From positions 62,001 to 126,000 of the forward strand of contig NZ_FOIQ01000006.1 of the NCBI RefSeq assembly GCF_900110895.1: 64,000 nt of DNA, in the 5' to 3' direction. The stretch comes from Prevotella aff. ruminicola Tc2-24 (GTDB taxonomy: Bacteria > Bacteroidota > Bacteroidia > Bacteroidales > Bacteroidaceae). This document shows positions 1 to 8,497 of the stretch, piece after piece (position 1 is the stretch's first letter; every line of letters starts with the position of its first letter). A model generated the notes under the pieces. It saw only the letters and a program-made list of their open reading frames with translations, was not told the origin of the DNA and did not search any database. Position numbers and translations under genes: made by a program.

Positions 1-2172
1 CTTACCACTATTCCAACGGTCGGTCGTTCCGACGAGATAGCCTGTGATACGCTGCAGCTTGTCGATATTCGTAGATCCGCACTTCGGACACTTCTCCAGT
101 TTGTCGTCGGCATTCTCATAGCCACAGTCCATACAACGGTTACGGTTGTGGTTCACGGAACCGTAACCCATATCCAACTGGTCCATCATATCGACCACGC
201 TCATGATGACCTGGGGGTTGTGGGTGGCGTCGCCGTCGATCTCCACGTAGAAGATATGACCGCCACGGGTCATCTCATGGTAGGGCGCCTCCACCTCTGC
301 CTTGTGACGGGCAGAGCACTTGTAGTACACAGGCACGTGGTTGGAGTTGGTATAGTAGTCACGATCAGTAACACCGGGGATGCTACCGAACTGCTTACGG
401 TCTTTCTTCGTGAACTTACCACTCAGGCCCTCGGCTGGTGTGGCGAGTACAGAATAGTTATGATGATAACGCTCGCAGAAGTCGTTGACACGCTGACGCA
501 TATATCCCACGATCTTCAGACCAAGCGCTTGAGACTCGGCGCTCTCTCCGTGGTGCTTGCCCGTCAGGGCCACCAGACATTCTGCCAGTCCGATGAAGCC
601 GATACCAAGGGTGCCTTGGTTGATAACGCTCTCGATCGTGTCGTTGGGACCGAGCTTGTCGGCTCCAATCCAAAGGCTCCTCATCAGCAAGGGGAACTGC
701 TTAGTGAAGGCTGTCTTCTGGAACTGGAAACGGTCGTCAAGTTGCTTAGCCGTGATCTCCAGCATGTTGTCGAGCTTCGCCATGAACATATCGACACGCT
801 TCTGCTGGTCGGGCTCCTCCATACACTCGATGGCGAGCTTCACGATATTGATGGTAGAGAAGGAAAGGTTTCCGCGTCCCACACTGGTCTTCGGACCGAA
901 ACGGTTCTCAAAGACACGGGTACGACAACCCATCGTGGCTACCTCATGGATGTAACGCTTAGGATCGTCGGCACGCCACTCGTCAGTCTGGTTATATGAT
1001 GCATCGAGGTTCAGGAAGTTCGGGAAGAAACGACGCGCCGTCACCTTACAGGCCAGCTGGTAAAGATCGAAGTTGCGATCCTCGGGCAGATAGTTCACGC
1101 CACGCTTCTTCTTCCATATCTGGATGGGGAAGATGGCTGTCTCGCCGTTACCGACACCCTCATAAGTCGAAAGCAGGATCTCACGCATAATGCAGCGACC
1201 CTCGGCAGAGGTATCCGTTCCGTAGTTGATTGAAGAGAATACCACCTGGTTACCACCACGGGAGTGGATCGTATTCATATTATGAATGAACGCCTCCATG
1301 GCCTGATGTACACGGCCAACGGTCTTGTTGACCGCATGCTGACGTGCACGCTCCTTACCCGTCAGACCGTCAAGCGGCTTCTTGAGATAGTCGATCAGCG
1401 GCTCGTCGTAGAGATCCTTATAGCTCTCGCCGTTCAACTCCTCCAGCGCCTTCAGTTCTTCCACATAACTCATACGAACATAGGGTGCCAGATAGAAGTC
1501 AAAGGCCGGGATGGCCTGACCGCCATGCATCTCGTTCTGAGCACACTCCATGGAGATGCAAGCCAGTACCGAGGCCGTCTCGATACGCTTGGCCGGACGC
1601 GAAGCACCATGACCGGCCACGAAACCGCGGTTGAGGATATTATCGAGGGGATGCTGACAGCAGGTAAGCGATTTGGTGGGATAATAGTCCTTGTCGTGGA
1701 TATGCAGATAGTTGTGCTCCACGGCATCACGGGCTTCCTCGGACAGCAGATAGTCGTCGACAAACGGTTTCGTCGACTCAGAAGCGAACTTCATCATCAT
1801 GCCGGCAGGCGTGTCGGCGTTCATGTTGGCATTCTCGCGCGTCACATCGTTGTTCTTGATGTTCACGATATCAAGGAACACCTCACGTGTCTTTGCCTTA
1901 CGGGCAATAGAACGCTGATTGCGATAGGCGATATACTTCTGTGCCACATCCTTACGGCTCGACTTCATCAGTTCAAGTTCTACTGAGTCCTGGATCTGCT
2001 CCACGGTCATCTGACTGTCGCCACATTGGGCGATATGATCGGTGATCTGATACAACAGGCGCTCATCCTCACCCTTATCGGTATGAAGCATTGCCTTACG
2101 GATGGCTGCCATAATCTTCTGCTCATTAAAGCCCACAATGCGTCCGTCACGCTTTACTACTGTCTGAATCAT
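1..2172 (-). CDS. nrdD: Anaerobic ribonucleoside-triphosphate reductase (class III, glycyl radical), 3' end outside window
   Basis: Reduces ribonucleotides to deoxyribonucleotides without oxygen, using a glycyl radical installed by NrdG. The reading frame is open from ATG 2172 to the window edge (724 codons). An N-terminal ATP-cone (about residues 3-95, starting VVKRDGRIVGFNEQKI) is followed by the catalytic barrel, which includes CISMECAQNEMHGGQAIP. Near the C-terminus a four-cysteine zinc ribbon (CMDC...CPKC, encoded at about 82-135) is followed by RITGYLVG, whose first Gly (codon 40-42) is the expected radical site. By comparison with E. coli NrdD only about 10-20 residues are missing. nrdG would be expected just beyond the edge. 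A -7 element (TATCTTTG, minus strand) lies at about 2208-2215, so the operator array at 2232-2390 sits just upstream of the promoter. Confidence 0.96.
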   Translation of the reverse strand, partial: MIQTVVKRDGRIVGFNEQKIMAAIRKAMLHTDKGEDERLLYQITDHIAQCGDSQMTVEQIQDSVELELMKSSRKDVAQKYIAYRNQRSIARKAKTREVFLDIVNIKNNDVTRENANMNADTPAGMMMKFASESTKPFVDDYLLSEEARDAVEHNYLHIHDKDYYPTKSLTCCQHPLDNILNRGFVAGHGASRPAKRIETASVLACISMECAQNEMHGGQAIPAFDFYLAPYVRMSYVEELKALEELNGESYKDLYDEPLIDYLKKPLDGLTGKERARQHAVNKTVGRVHQAMEAFIHNMNTIHSRGGNQVVFSSINYGTDTSAEGRCIMREILLSTYEGVGNGETAIFPIQIWKKKRGVNYLPEDRNFDLYQLACKVTARRFFPNFLNLDASYNQTDEWRADDPKRYIHEVATMGCRTRVFENRFGPKTSVGRGNLSFSTINIVKLAIECMEEPDQQKRVDMFMAKLDNMLEITAKQLDDRFQFQKTAFTKQFPLLMRSLWIGADKLGPNDTIESVINQGTLGIGFIGLAECLVALTGKHHGESAESQALGLKIVGYMRQRVNDFCERYHHNYSVLATPAEGLSGKFTKKDRKQFGSIPGVTDRDYYTNSNHVPVYYKCSARHKAEVEAPYHEMTRGGHIFYVEIDGDATHNPQVIMSVVDMMDQLDMGYGSVNHNRNRCMDCGYENADDKLEKCPKCGSTNIDKLQRITGYLVGTTDRWNSGK

Positions 2173-2231
2173 ATGCTTATCGAGTTTTTAGTCAAAAAAT
2201 TCCGTTTGCAAAGATACGACATTTATCCGTA

Positions 2232-2390
2232 AGTTGCCCATTTTGGAAAACTTTTCTTGCGTTAATAAATATTAATCAGCTGATTAAAAAGCACTTAGAA
2301 AACCAATACGGACAACTTTGCAGAAAAAGGGCAATACACAGTTGTCCGTTTTGGAAAACTTGTTACACACATCTGTTTTCCAAAACGGAC
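2232..2390. promoter_or_regulatory. Four-copy 20-bp operator-like array upstream of nrdD
   Basis: Four copies of a motif close to AGTTGTCCGTTTTGGAAAAC lie in alternating orientation: 2232-2251 (+), 2298-2317 (-), 2340-2359 (+) and 2375-2390 (-, last four bases absent). The last two form a perfect 16-bp inverted repeat with a 15-nt spacer. A separate perfect 16-bp palindrome, TTAATCAGCTGATTAA, lies at 2272-2287. The array sits upstream of the nrdD -7 element and downstream of sufE. I read it as a regulator-binding array for nrdD. The 2340-2390 hairpin could also end sufE transcription, but it has no strong T-run on that strand. Confidence 0.6.
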
Positions 2391-2408
2391 TATAAAAAAG
2401 CGTCTAAA

Positions 2409-2828
2409 TTACTGTTTCGTACTGAATGCCAGGGCGTACATACGGATTTGTTTCACCATTGCTACAAGTCCGTTCGAACGCGTCGGCGACAGGTGTTCCT
2501 TCAGACCGATCTCCTCGATGAAATAGAGATCGGCATCCAGAATCTCCTGAGGTGTATGTCCGCTGAGCACACGTATCAACAAAGCCACGATACCTTTCAC
2601 GATCAGCGCATCACTCTCAGCCGTGAATCGGAGAACTCCATCCTCATAGTCGGCCTGGAGCCATACCCTACTCTGGCAACCATCTATCAGGTTGCTCTCC
2701 GTCTTATATTTCTCATCAAGAGGAGGCTGCTCATTCCCCAGATCAATCAACAACTGGTACTTGTCCATCCAATCATCGAAAGCAGAGAACTCCTCTATAA
2801 TCTCGTCCTGAATATCATTAATTGCCAT
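2409..2828 (-). CDS. sufE: SufE-like cysteine desulfuration protein
   Basis: Accepts persulfide sulfur from a SufS-type cysteine desulfurase and passes it to Fe-S assembly. The 139-residue length is normal for SufE. The acceptor Cys is C51, in SNLIDGCQSRVW, the same motif and position as E. coli SufE. The start overlaps the stop of the upstream U32 gene by 11 nt, which implies translational coupling and one transcript. There is no SufS/SufBCD gene nearby in this window. The desulfurase at 10.5-12.1 kb is a possible partner but is encoded with its own sulfur acceptors. Confidence 0.93.
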   Translation of the reverse strand: MAINDIQDEIIEEFSAFDDWMDKYQLLIDLGNEQPPLDEKYKTESNLIDGCQSRVWLQADYEDGVLRFTAESDALIVKGIVALLIRVLSGHTPQEILDADLYFIEEIGLKEHLSPTRSNGLVAMVKQIRMYALAFSTKQ

Positions 2829-4077
2829 TGCCTTTTGACTTTTCTAGTTTAAACAACTTATCACTGGGACGCACCTTACCTGTAACGGCGATGCTGACCT
2901 TCGTGCCTTGCTGTGCCACCTCTACAGGACCGTGATCATCGTGGATCTCGTCGGCCGTGACGTACATCACTCCTGTGGTCGGACCCGTGATAAGCATCTT
3001 ATCTCCTACTTTGAAGGTATTCGCCTCGACGGTGAACTCTGCTACGCCGAGCTTCGAGAAATATTTCACGCCCTTGCCGATATAGACCTTACGCTCCGTG
3101 GCATTCGAACCATAGTTCTTGTTCCACTCGCCCATCGTCTGTCCCTGATAGTAGCCATCCCAGAAGCCACGGTTGAAGACCGTAGCCAGACGCTCGTCCC
3201 ACTCATCCTTCCGTGCCTCTGTGAACGTACCGTCGAGGACAGCCTGAATGGCCTCTTTATAACACTTCACGACGGTATACACATATTCAGGTCCTCGTGC
3301 TCGACCTTCTATCTTGAACACGCGCACGCCGGATGTCATCATACGGTCAATGAAACGTACGGTCTTCAGGTCTTTCGGACTCATGACATACTTATTATCA
3401 ATCTCCAGTTGGTGACCCGTTTCATTGTCTGTCACAGTATACGAACGACGACATATCTGGATGCACTCGCCGCGGTTGGCCGAGCGGTTGGCCGCATCGA
3501 GGCTCATATAGCACTTGCCGCTGATGGCCATGCAGAGGGCGCCATGACAGAACATCTCGATACGGATCTGCTCGCCCGAAGGACCGCAGATATGCTCCTC
3601 TTCCACCTGACGGTAGATCTCTGCCACCTGATCCATATTCAACTCACGTGCCAGTACGACGACGTCAGCGAACCGAGCATAGAAACGCAACGCCTCAATG
3701 TTCGAGATATTCAGTTGGGTAGACAGATGCACCTCCTGGCCTACCTTATTACAGTAGGTCATCACAGCCACATCACTAGCAATGACAGCTGAGATGCCGG
3801 CCGCCTTCGCCGCGTCGACAATCTCGTGCATCAAAGGGATATCCTCACCGTAGATAATCGTGTTGACGGTCAGGTAGCTCTTGATTCCATGCTCACAACA
3901 GGTCTGCGCCATCTCCTTCAGATCGTCAATGGTGAAGGTTGAAGCGGAATGAGCACGCATATTCAACTTCTCGATGCCAAAGTAGATACTATCGGCACCG
4001 GCCTGTATGGCAGCAGCCAACGACTCCCGAGAGCCCACTGGCGCCATGATCTCAAAATCCTTGATCGTTTCTCTCAT
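2818..4077 (-). CDS. U32 peptidase family protein (RlhA/TrhP/UbiU-like)
   Basis: Belongs to the U32 'collagenase-like' family, whose studied members are mostly tRNA/rRNA hydroxylation or ubiquinone O2-independent hydroxylation factors rather than proteases. The N-terminal TIM-barrel starts FEIMAPVGSRESLAAAIQ. Family-typical motifs include HLSTQLNISN, the cysteine-rich stretch FCHGALCMAISGKCYMS...GECIQICRR (consistent with an Fe-S cluster), and VRVFKIEGRARGPEYV. A C-terminal beta-barrel-like tail follows. An upstream ATG at 4140 would add 21 residues, but it lies upstream of the promoter element TACCTTTG (minus strand, 4092-4085). MRETIKDF at 4077 is therefore the start, on an almost leaderless transcript. 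Operon with sufE. Confidence 0.88.
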   Translation of the reverse strand: MRETIKDFEIMAPVGSRESLAAAIQAGADSIYFGIEKLNMRAHSASTFTIDDLKEMAQTCCEHGIKSYLTVNTIIYGEDIPLMHEIVDAAKAAGISAVIASDVAVMTYCNKVGQEVHLSTQLNISNIEALRFYARFADVVVLARELNMDQVAEIYRQVEEEHICGPSGEQIRIEMFCHGALCMAISGKCYMSLDAANRSANRGECIQICRRSYTVTDNETGHQLEIDNKYVMSPKDLKTVRFIDRMMTSGVRVFKIEGRARGPEYVYTVVKCYKEAIQAVLDGTFTEARKDEWDERLATVFNRGFWDGYYQGQTMGEWNKNYGSNATERKVYIGKGVKYFSKLGVAEFTVEANTFKVGDKMLITGPTTGVMYVTADEIHDDHGPVEVAQQGTKVSIAVTGKVRPSDKLFKLEKSKGNGN

Positions 4078-4084
4078 CTGGGTG

Positions 4085-4092
4085 CAAAGGTA
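4085..4092 (-). promoter_or_regulatory. -7 promoter element of the U32-sufE operon
   Basis: TACCTTTG reads on the minus strand and ends only 7 nt before the ATG at 4077. Bacteroidota transcripts start a few bases downstream of this element, so the mRNA has little or no 5' leader. This decides the start codon of the downstream gene. Confidence 0.7.
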
Positions 4093-4262
4093 CATAAAAA
4101 CGAGCGCAGAACAAAAGAAATTCATTTCTTTTTTTTGCAAAGAGCATGCAGCTTCGCACTCAAAGAACGTAAAGACACGAAAAGAAGAGTGAAAAGCAAT
4201 GTTTATTTGCTTTTTCCCTCTTTTTTATGTAATTTTGCGTCTTGTAACAACAAGTTGATGAG

Positions 4263-5105
4263 ATGGAACAGACTAATCACGCAGATACAGGAGACCTCCA
4301 AAGGAGCATACTGTTATTTGGCAAGAGACCTATAAGGGTTGTCATGCCCCTGTTATGTCTTGTTCTGACGGTCGGATGTGGTTGGCAAGAGCCAAAGCAT
4401 TTCACACATGAGGTGCTCAACAGGATGACGCCCATCAAAGATCAAGGCGAGAGTGAGATATGTTGGGCATATGCCATGCTGGCGGCTATCGAGACGGAGC
4501 ATCTGAGCTGGGGCGACTCGGTAAACCTCTCACCTTATTATATAGAGAAGATGATGGAGAAGGAATCTGCCGCTCCGAAGAACAAACACGGCATGGGCGT
4601 CACACTCATCCGTCTGATCCAGAAGTACGGCATCGTAGGCTATGATGCCATGCGCACCGTCGAGACGCCCGCTCCTCAGTGGGTATTCATGCTTGGCGCC
4701 GCCTACACGCCCCAGGAGTTTGCGCGCAGCATCTGTGCGCCAAATGAATACATCGCCTTGACCAGCACTGATCGCGAGCCATATTATAAAAAGGTGGACA
4801 TCGATCAACCAGCCAACTGGCTGCACGACCGTTTCTACAATATTCCCATGGACACGCTACTGACAAAGACCGAGCAGGCTGTGCGTGAGCACCATGGTGT
4901 TTGTTGGGAGAGTAAGGAACACGCCATGGCCATCGTCGGAATCGCCCATGACGACAGTGGCGAGCCGTTCTTTATCATGAAGAACTCATGGGGAACGGAA
5001 GATCCATACAAAGGACTCACATACTTATCGTTCGAGGATTTCCGCGATCAGACCCTGGCCATAGAAATGCCTTTAGCCTTTTTTCAAACAGCAATGGTAA
5101 GATAA
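4263..5105 (+). CDS. Papain-like (C1 family) cysteine protease, predicted lipoprotein
   Basis: Papain-family fold with a complete catalytic set: oxyanion Gln61 and nucleophile Cys67 in KDQGESEICWAYA, His220 in EHAMAIVGI and Asn241 in KNSWG. The N-terminus has a basic stretch, a short hydrophobic segment and a lipobox-like LTVGC (Cys39), so the protein is probably tethered in the periplasm or outer membrane. At 280 residues it has no long pro-domain; the catalytic region starts within about 15 residues of the lipobox. The start at 4263 follows a TAATTTTG promoter element near 4230. An internal ATG at 4344 would also leave a signal peptide and cannot be excluded. Monocistronic, convergent with cysS. 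Confidence 0.85.
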   Translation: MEQTNHADTGDLQRSILLFGKRPIRVVMPLLCLVLTVGCGWQEPKHFTHEVLNRMTPIKDQGESEICWAYAMLAAIETEHLSWGDSVNLSPYYIEKMMEKESAAPKNKHGMGVTLIRLIQKYGIVGYDAMRTVETPAPQWVFMLGAAYTPQEFARSICAPNEYIALTSTDREPYYKKVDIDQPANWLHDRFYNIPMDTLLTKTEQAVREHHGVCWESKEHAMAIVGIAHDDSGEPFFIMKNSWGTEDPYKGLTYLSFEDFRDQTLAIEMPLAFFQTAMVR

Positions 5106-5131
5106 AAGGAGGGCGGTACCGCCCTCCTTTT
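5104..5131. terminator. Bidirectional terminator between the papain-like gene and cysS
   Basis: A perfect 20-bp inverted repeat, GGAGGGCGGTACCGCCCTCC, is flanked by AAAA and TTTT, giving a hairpin with a U-tract on both strands. Confidence 0.9.
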
Positions 5132-6632
5132 ATTTATTCAGTTTCCAAGTAACACCGTCCTTGGTGTCTTTCACTTCAAAGCCGGCGGCGGCGAGTTCGT
5201 CACGAATCTTATCCGATGTGGCCCAGTCCTTGTCGGCCTTGGCCTTCGCACGCAACTCAAGCACCATGTCAACCACCTTTCCAAAAGCCTCTTCTCTCTC
5301 CTGACTCTTGGCTCCCGACTCCTGACTTCTATTCTGCAGTCCAAGGATATCCTCGGCAAAGAGGTGCATCGTCTCGGAAAGCTCTTTCAGACAGTCGGCA
5401 CAGATCGTAGCCTTGTGGTCGGTGAGTTTGTTCACCACCGTACAAGCCTCGAAGAGATTACTGATAACCTGCGGTGTGGCGAGATCGTCATTCATGGCAT
5501 CATAACACTTCTGACGAAGGCTCTTGACAACCTTCTCCGTTTCTGCATCACACTTATCCGATACCTGAATACGGTCAAGGTCACTGATGGCATTCATGAG
5601 TTTCTCCAATCCCTTCTCCGCAGCCACAAGAGCCTCGTTCGAGAAGTCTACCGTACCACGGTAATGAGCGGAAAGAACAAAGAAACGGATGGTCATCGGT
5701 GAGTAAGCTTTCTCCAAGAGCGGATGATTGCCCGTGAAGAACTGCTCCAGCGTGATGAAGTTGTTATACGACTTACCCATCTTCTGACCATTAATGGTCA
5801 GCATATTGTTATGCATCCAGTACTTCACAGCCGGATGTCCCATCGATGCCTGCGCTTGAGCGATCTCACACTCATGATGTGGGAACACAAGGTCCATACC
5901 ACCACCATGGATATCGAACTCTTCGCCAAGATACTTGCGACCCATAGCCGTACATTCACAGTGCCAACCAGGGAAACCATCGCTCCAAGGTGAAGGCCAA
6001 CGCATGATATGCTCAGGCTGTGCCTTCTTCCACAGGGCGAAGTCGGCCTGATTGTGCTTTTCTCCAACACCGTCAAGATTCTCACGACTGGCATCCTTAA
6101 TGTTCTCCAGCGAGCGACCAGAGAGGATTCCATACTTGAATTTCTTGTTATAAGCCTCGATGTCGAAATAAACAGAGCCGTTCGACTCATAGGCAAAGCC
6201 ATTATCAAGAATCTGCTGTACCAGTTGTTGCTGCTCGATGATATGGCCCGTGGCGTGAGGTTCGATACTCGGGCGCAACACGTTCAGGGCATCCATCGCC
6301 TGATGGTAGCGGTTGGTATAGTATTGCGCGATCTCCATTGGTTCCAACTGCTCCAGTCGGGCTTTCTTGGCAATCTTGTCCTCACCTTCGTCGGCATCGT
6401 GTTCCAAATGACCTACGTCAGTGATATTACGTACATACCTTACTTTATACCCCAGATGTTTCAGATAGCGGAACACGAGATCGAAGGTGATGGCAGGACG
6501 GGCATGTCCCAGATGCGGATCACCATAGACCGTCGGACCACACACATACATACCCACATTCGGTGCATGCAAAGGCTCAAAACGCTCCTTCTGTCGTGTC
6601 AGCGTATTATAAATAACCAGTCTTGATTCCAT
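5130..6632 (-). CDS. cysS: Cysteinyl-tRNA synthetase
   Basis: Charges tRNA-Cys. Class I synthetase signatures are present: the HIGH-type motif [14 protein letters not shown], the zinc-site region [10 protein letters not shown]...[15 protein letters not shown], and the KMSKS-type motif KMGKSYNN. 500 residues, slightly longer than usual. A small extra segment ([18 protein letters not shown] about 5298-5330) lies in the variable C-terminal region and is built from CTCCTGACT-like direct repeats (plus-strand sequence). The start is ATG 6632, with a TAACTTTG -7 element just upstream on the minus strand and a palindrome CTAAACGTTTAG (6636-6647) in the leader. Divergent from the sigma-factor operon. 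Confidence 0.97.
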   Translation of the reverse strand: MESRLVIYNTLTRQKERFEPLHAPNVGMYVCGPTVYGDPHLGHARPAITFDLVFRYLKHLGYKVRYVRNITDVGHLEHDADEGEDKIAKKARLEQLEPMEIAQYYTNRYHQAMDALNVLRPSIEPHATGHIIEQQQLVQQILDNGFAYESNGSVYFDIEAYNKKFKYGILSGRSLENIKDASRENLDGVGEKHNQADFALWKKAQPEHIMRWPSPWSDGFPGWHCECTAMGRKYLGEEFDIHGGGMDLVFPHHECEIAQAQASMGHPAVKYWMHNNMLTINGQKMGKSYNNFITLEQFFTGNHPLLEKAYSPMTIRFFVLSAHYRGTVDFSNEALVAAEKGLEKLMNAISDLDRIQVSDKCDAETEKVVKSLRQKCYDAMNDDLATPQVISNLFEACTVVNKLTDHKATICADCLKELSETMHLFAEDILGLQNRSQESGAKSQEREEAFGKVVDMVLELRAKAKADKDWATSDKIRDELAAAGFEVKDTKDGVTWKLNK

Positions 6633-6750
6633 ATACTAAACGTTTAGAGACTGCAAAGTTACGATTTTTTTTATTTTTTTCCAAAGTTCGTGTAGTTTTT
6701 CGTATTTTTGTTGCGTCTAATGGGTGAAAACTCTAAAGAACAAGACGACA

Positions 6751-7230
6751 ATGACGACATTAGAAAGACAGTTTGCGCAAACCGTAGCGGAACACAAGAG
6801 CACCATCTACACCGTGTGCTATATGTTCTCGCAGGATGCCGACGAAGTGAACGATCTGTTCCAGGAAGTACTAGTCAATCTCTGGAAAGGATTCGAGAGC
6901 TTCGAGCATCGCAGTGACATCAGGACGTGGATCTACCGCGTCGCCCTCAACACCTGTATCTCTCTCGACAGGAAGAAGCGGCGCAGTGCCACCGTCCAGT
7001 TGACCATGGACATCAACCTCTTTGAAGACCGCGACAAGGACACGCGCCAGGTGGACATGCTTCATAAGCGCATCTCCAAGCTACAGCCTTTCGACCGTGC
7101 GATTGTCCTGCTCTGGCTCGAGAACCTCTCTTACGAGGAAATCGGACAGATTGTCGGCATCACGACTAAGAACGTCAGCATCCGATTGTTCAGGATTAGA
7201 GAACAACTAAAGAACATGTCTAACGATTAA
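6751..7230 (+). CDS. ECF-type RNA polymerase sigma factor
   Basis: Extracytoplasmic-function sigma factor of about 159 residues. Region 2 is seen in TIYTVCYMFSQDADEVNDLFQEVLVNLWKGF and RTWIYRVALNTCISLDRKKRR. Region 4 helix-turn-helix is seen in LSYEEIGQIVGITTKNVSIRLFRIREQL. A GTG at 6724 would add nine residues, but ATG 6751 gives the normal N-terminus. A TATTTTTG promoter element lies at 6703-6710. The gene is followed after 13 nt by a membrane-protein gene, so the two are co-transcribed. In ECF systems the partner is usually an anti-sigma factor; the partner here does not look like a standard FecR or zinc-finger anti-sigma. Confidence 0.92.
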   Translation: MTTLERQFAQTVAEHKSTIYTVCYMFSQDADEVNDLFQEVLVNLWKGFESFEHRSDIRTWIYRVALNTCISLDRKKRRSATVQLTMDINLFEDRDKDTRQVDMLHKRISKLQPFDRAIVLLWLENLSYEEIGQIVGITTKNVSIRLFRIREQLKNMSND

Positions 7231-7243
7231 AAACTTACCCATT

Positions 7244-7822
7244 ATGGATACACAATTAGAAGAGATGCGTGAACAGATGAACACGCTGAAGAAGAAACTG
7301 GAACAGCAGGAGATCATTAACGACCGCATCATCCGTAAATCGATCCGTCATGCCGCATCCAACATCAACCGTCGCTACACGTTTGTATATATTATCAGTC
7401 TGTTAATGATTCCCTACGGCTACTGGGCCTTCGTGAAACTCAACGGCTCGTCGATCGGGGTCTGGATCACCATGAGCATACTGATGCTTATCGTCTTTGG
7501 CTACACTCTATATACAGGACGCTACCTACGCAACAACGACCTCTATAATAATAATCTGATCGATGCACGCCAGAAAGTGGCTAAAGCCAAGAAACTTGAT
7601 AGCGACTGGCTGAAGTTCGGTATCCCTGCTGGACTGCTCTGGATCATTTACTTCATCTACGACAAATACCAGCAGATCTCCGACGACTCGTTATGGATCT
7701 TTGCCGCCTCGATGACGATTGCCTGTATCCTCGGTGCAGTCATTGGTCTGAAGATCCATTATCGCAACCAAGACAACTATCAGGAGATTGTTGACCAGAT
7801 AGAAGAACTGACAAAGGAATAA
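7244..7822 (+). CDS. Membrane protein with N-terminal coiled coil, ECF sigma operon
   Basis: Not a recognised enzyme. 192 residues: a charged coiled-coil N-terminus (about 1-40, MREQMNTLKKKLEQQEIIND), then four likely transmembrane segments in two pairs (about 45-65, 72-90, 125-140, 148-168), and an acidic C-terminal tail. It starts 13 nt after the sigma factor stop, in the same operon. The position suggests it senses or restrains the sigma factor at the inner membrane; this is inference from context only. Confidence 0.8.
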   Translation: MDTQLEEMREQMNTLKKKLEQQEIINDRIIRKSIRHAASNINRRYTFVYIISLLMIPYGYWAFVKLNGSSIGVWITMSILMLIVFGYTLYTGRYLRNNDLYNNNLIDARQKVAKAKKLDSDWLKFGIPAGLLWIIYFIYDKYQQISDDSLWIFAASMTIACILGAVIGLKIHYRNQDNYQEIVDQIEELTKE

Positions 7823-7852
7823 CGAGAATGGGGCGCATGCCCCATTCTCGTT
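7821..7852. terminator. Bidirectional terminator after the ECF operon and lrp
   Basis: CGAGAATGGGGC, a 4-nt loop (GCAT), and the exact complement, flanked by AA and TT. The hairpin lies between convergent genes. Confidence 0.85.
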
Positions 7853-7862
7853 ATTTACAAGT

Positions 7863-8324
7863 CTACAGATTAATGCCGTGGTTCTGCTTTACCTCACTCA
7901 TCACAAAGGTGCTCTCGATAGACCCCAGCGATTCGATATCACCCAGTTTGTTCAATACGAATTCCTGATACTGCTTCATATCGGAAGCACGCACTTTCAA
8001 GAGATAGTCATAAGCACCTGAGGTATTATAACACTCCGTCACCTCCGGAATACGCATGATACGACGAGTGAAGGCATCGGCGATCTCATGGTTTATCTGC
8101 TTCAGCTTCACCTTACAGAAGACAAGTAATCCCTGATTCAATTTCTCCGGATCAAGAACAGCCACATAACGCTTGATATAGCCTTGGCGCTCGAGTCGCT
8201 TCTGGCGCTCGAAGACAGGCGTGGGCGTCAGATGAACAGCATCTGCCAGCTCCTTTGTTGTCAATTTCGCATTCTTCTGCAGGATGCGCAATATCTGCAA
8301 GTCGGTCTCATCTAATGTTTCCAT
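7863..8324 (-). CDS. Lrp/AsnC-family transcriptional regulator
   Basis: Amino-acid-responsive DNA-binding protein of 153 residues. The N-terminal helix-turn-helix covers about residues 4-50 (DLQILRILQKNAKLTTKELA...TPTPVFERQKRLERQGYI). The C-terminal RAM ligand domain follows, with YNTSGAYDYLLKVRASDM. A perfect 7-1-7 palindrome (TAGAATA-T-TATTCTA) at 8333-8347 lies 9 bp upstream of its start, suggesting autoregulation. Similar half-sites recur upstream of metY at 28.1-28.2 kb, so sulfur amino acid synthesis is a plausible target. Confidence 0.93.
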   Translation of the reverse strand: METLDETDLQILRILQKNAKLTTKELADAVHLTPTPVFERQKRLERQGYIKRYVAVLDPEKLNQGLLVFCKVKLKQINHEIADAFTRRIMRIPEVTECYNTSGAYDYLLKVRASDMKQYQEFVLNKLGDIESLGSIESTFVMSEVKQNHGINL

Positions 8325-8332
8325 ATCTCTCT

Positions 8333-8347
8333 TAGAATATTATTCTA
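8333..8347. promoter_or_regulatory. Palindromic operator, probable Lrp autoregulatory site
   Basis: TAGAATA-T-TATTCTA is a perfect odd palindrome just upstream of the Lrp start. ATTCTA half-sites also occur at 8444-8449 and at several positions before metY (28101, 28134, 28154 and 28205). Confidence 0.55.
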
Positions 8348-8432
8348 TCATAACGAGTTTCAAACAACGAACTTAGAGGATTTCTCTAATTCGGATACAA
8401 ATTTAGATATATTTCCCGAATTACGCAAGTAT

Positions 8433-8478
8433 TTTGGATGATAATTCTAATCTTCGTACCTTTGCAGCGTGAATAAGA
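8433..8478 (+). promoter_or_regulatory. luxR-type gene promoter; 46-bp core identical to metY promoter
   Basis: This segment is identical base for base to 28191-28236. It includes a TTTGG -33-like box, 20 nt including ATTCTAAT, the TACCTTTG -7 element (8457-8464) and the first transcribed bases. The sequences diverge immediately outside the 46 bp. Confidence 0.8.
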
Positions 8479-8497
8479 TACGTTGCAAAACTATTTG

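Noticed and set aside
148..2000. Plus-strand open frames over the first 2 kb
   Set aside because: The minus strand encodes continuous nrdD with an ATP-cone, zinc ribbon and radical Gly; the plus frames are shadows.
2340..2390. Inverted repeat as a simple sufE terminator
   Set aside because: Two further copies of the same motif at 2232 and 2298 and the lack of a T-run on the minus strand make an operator role more likely.
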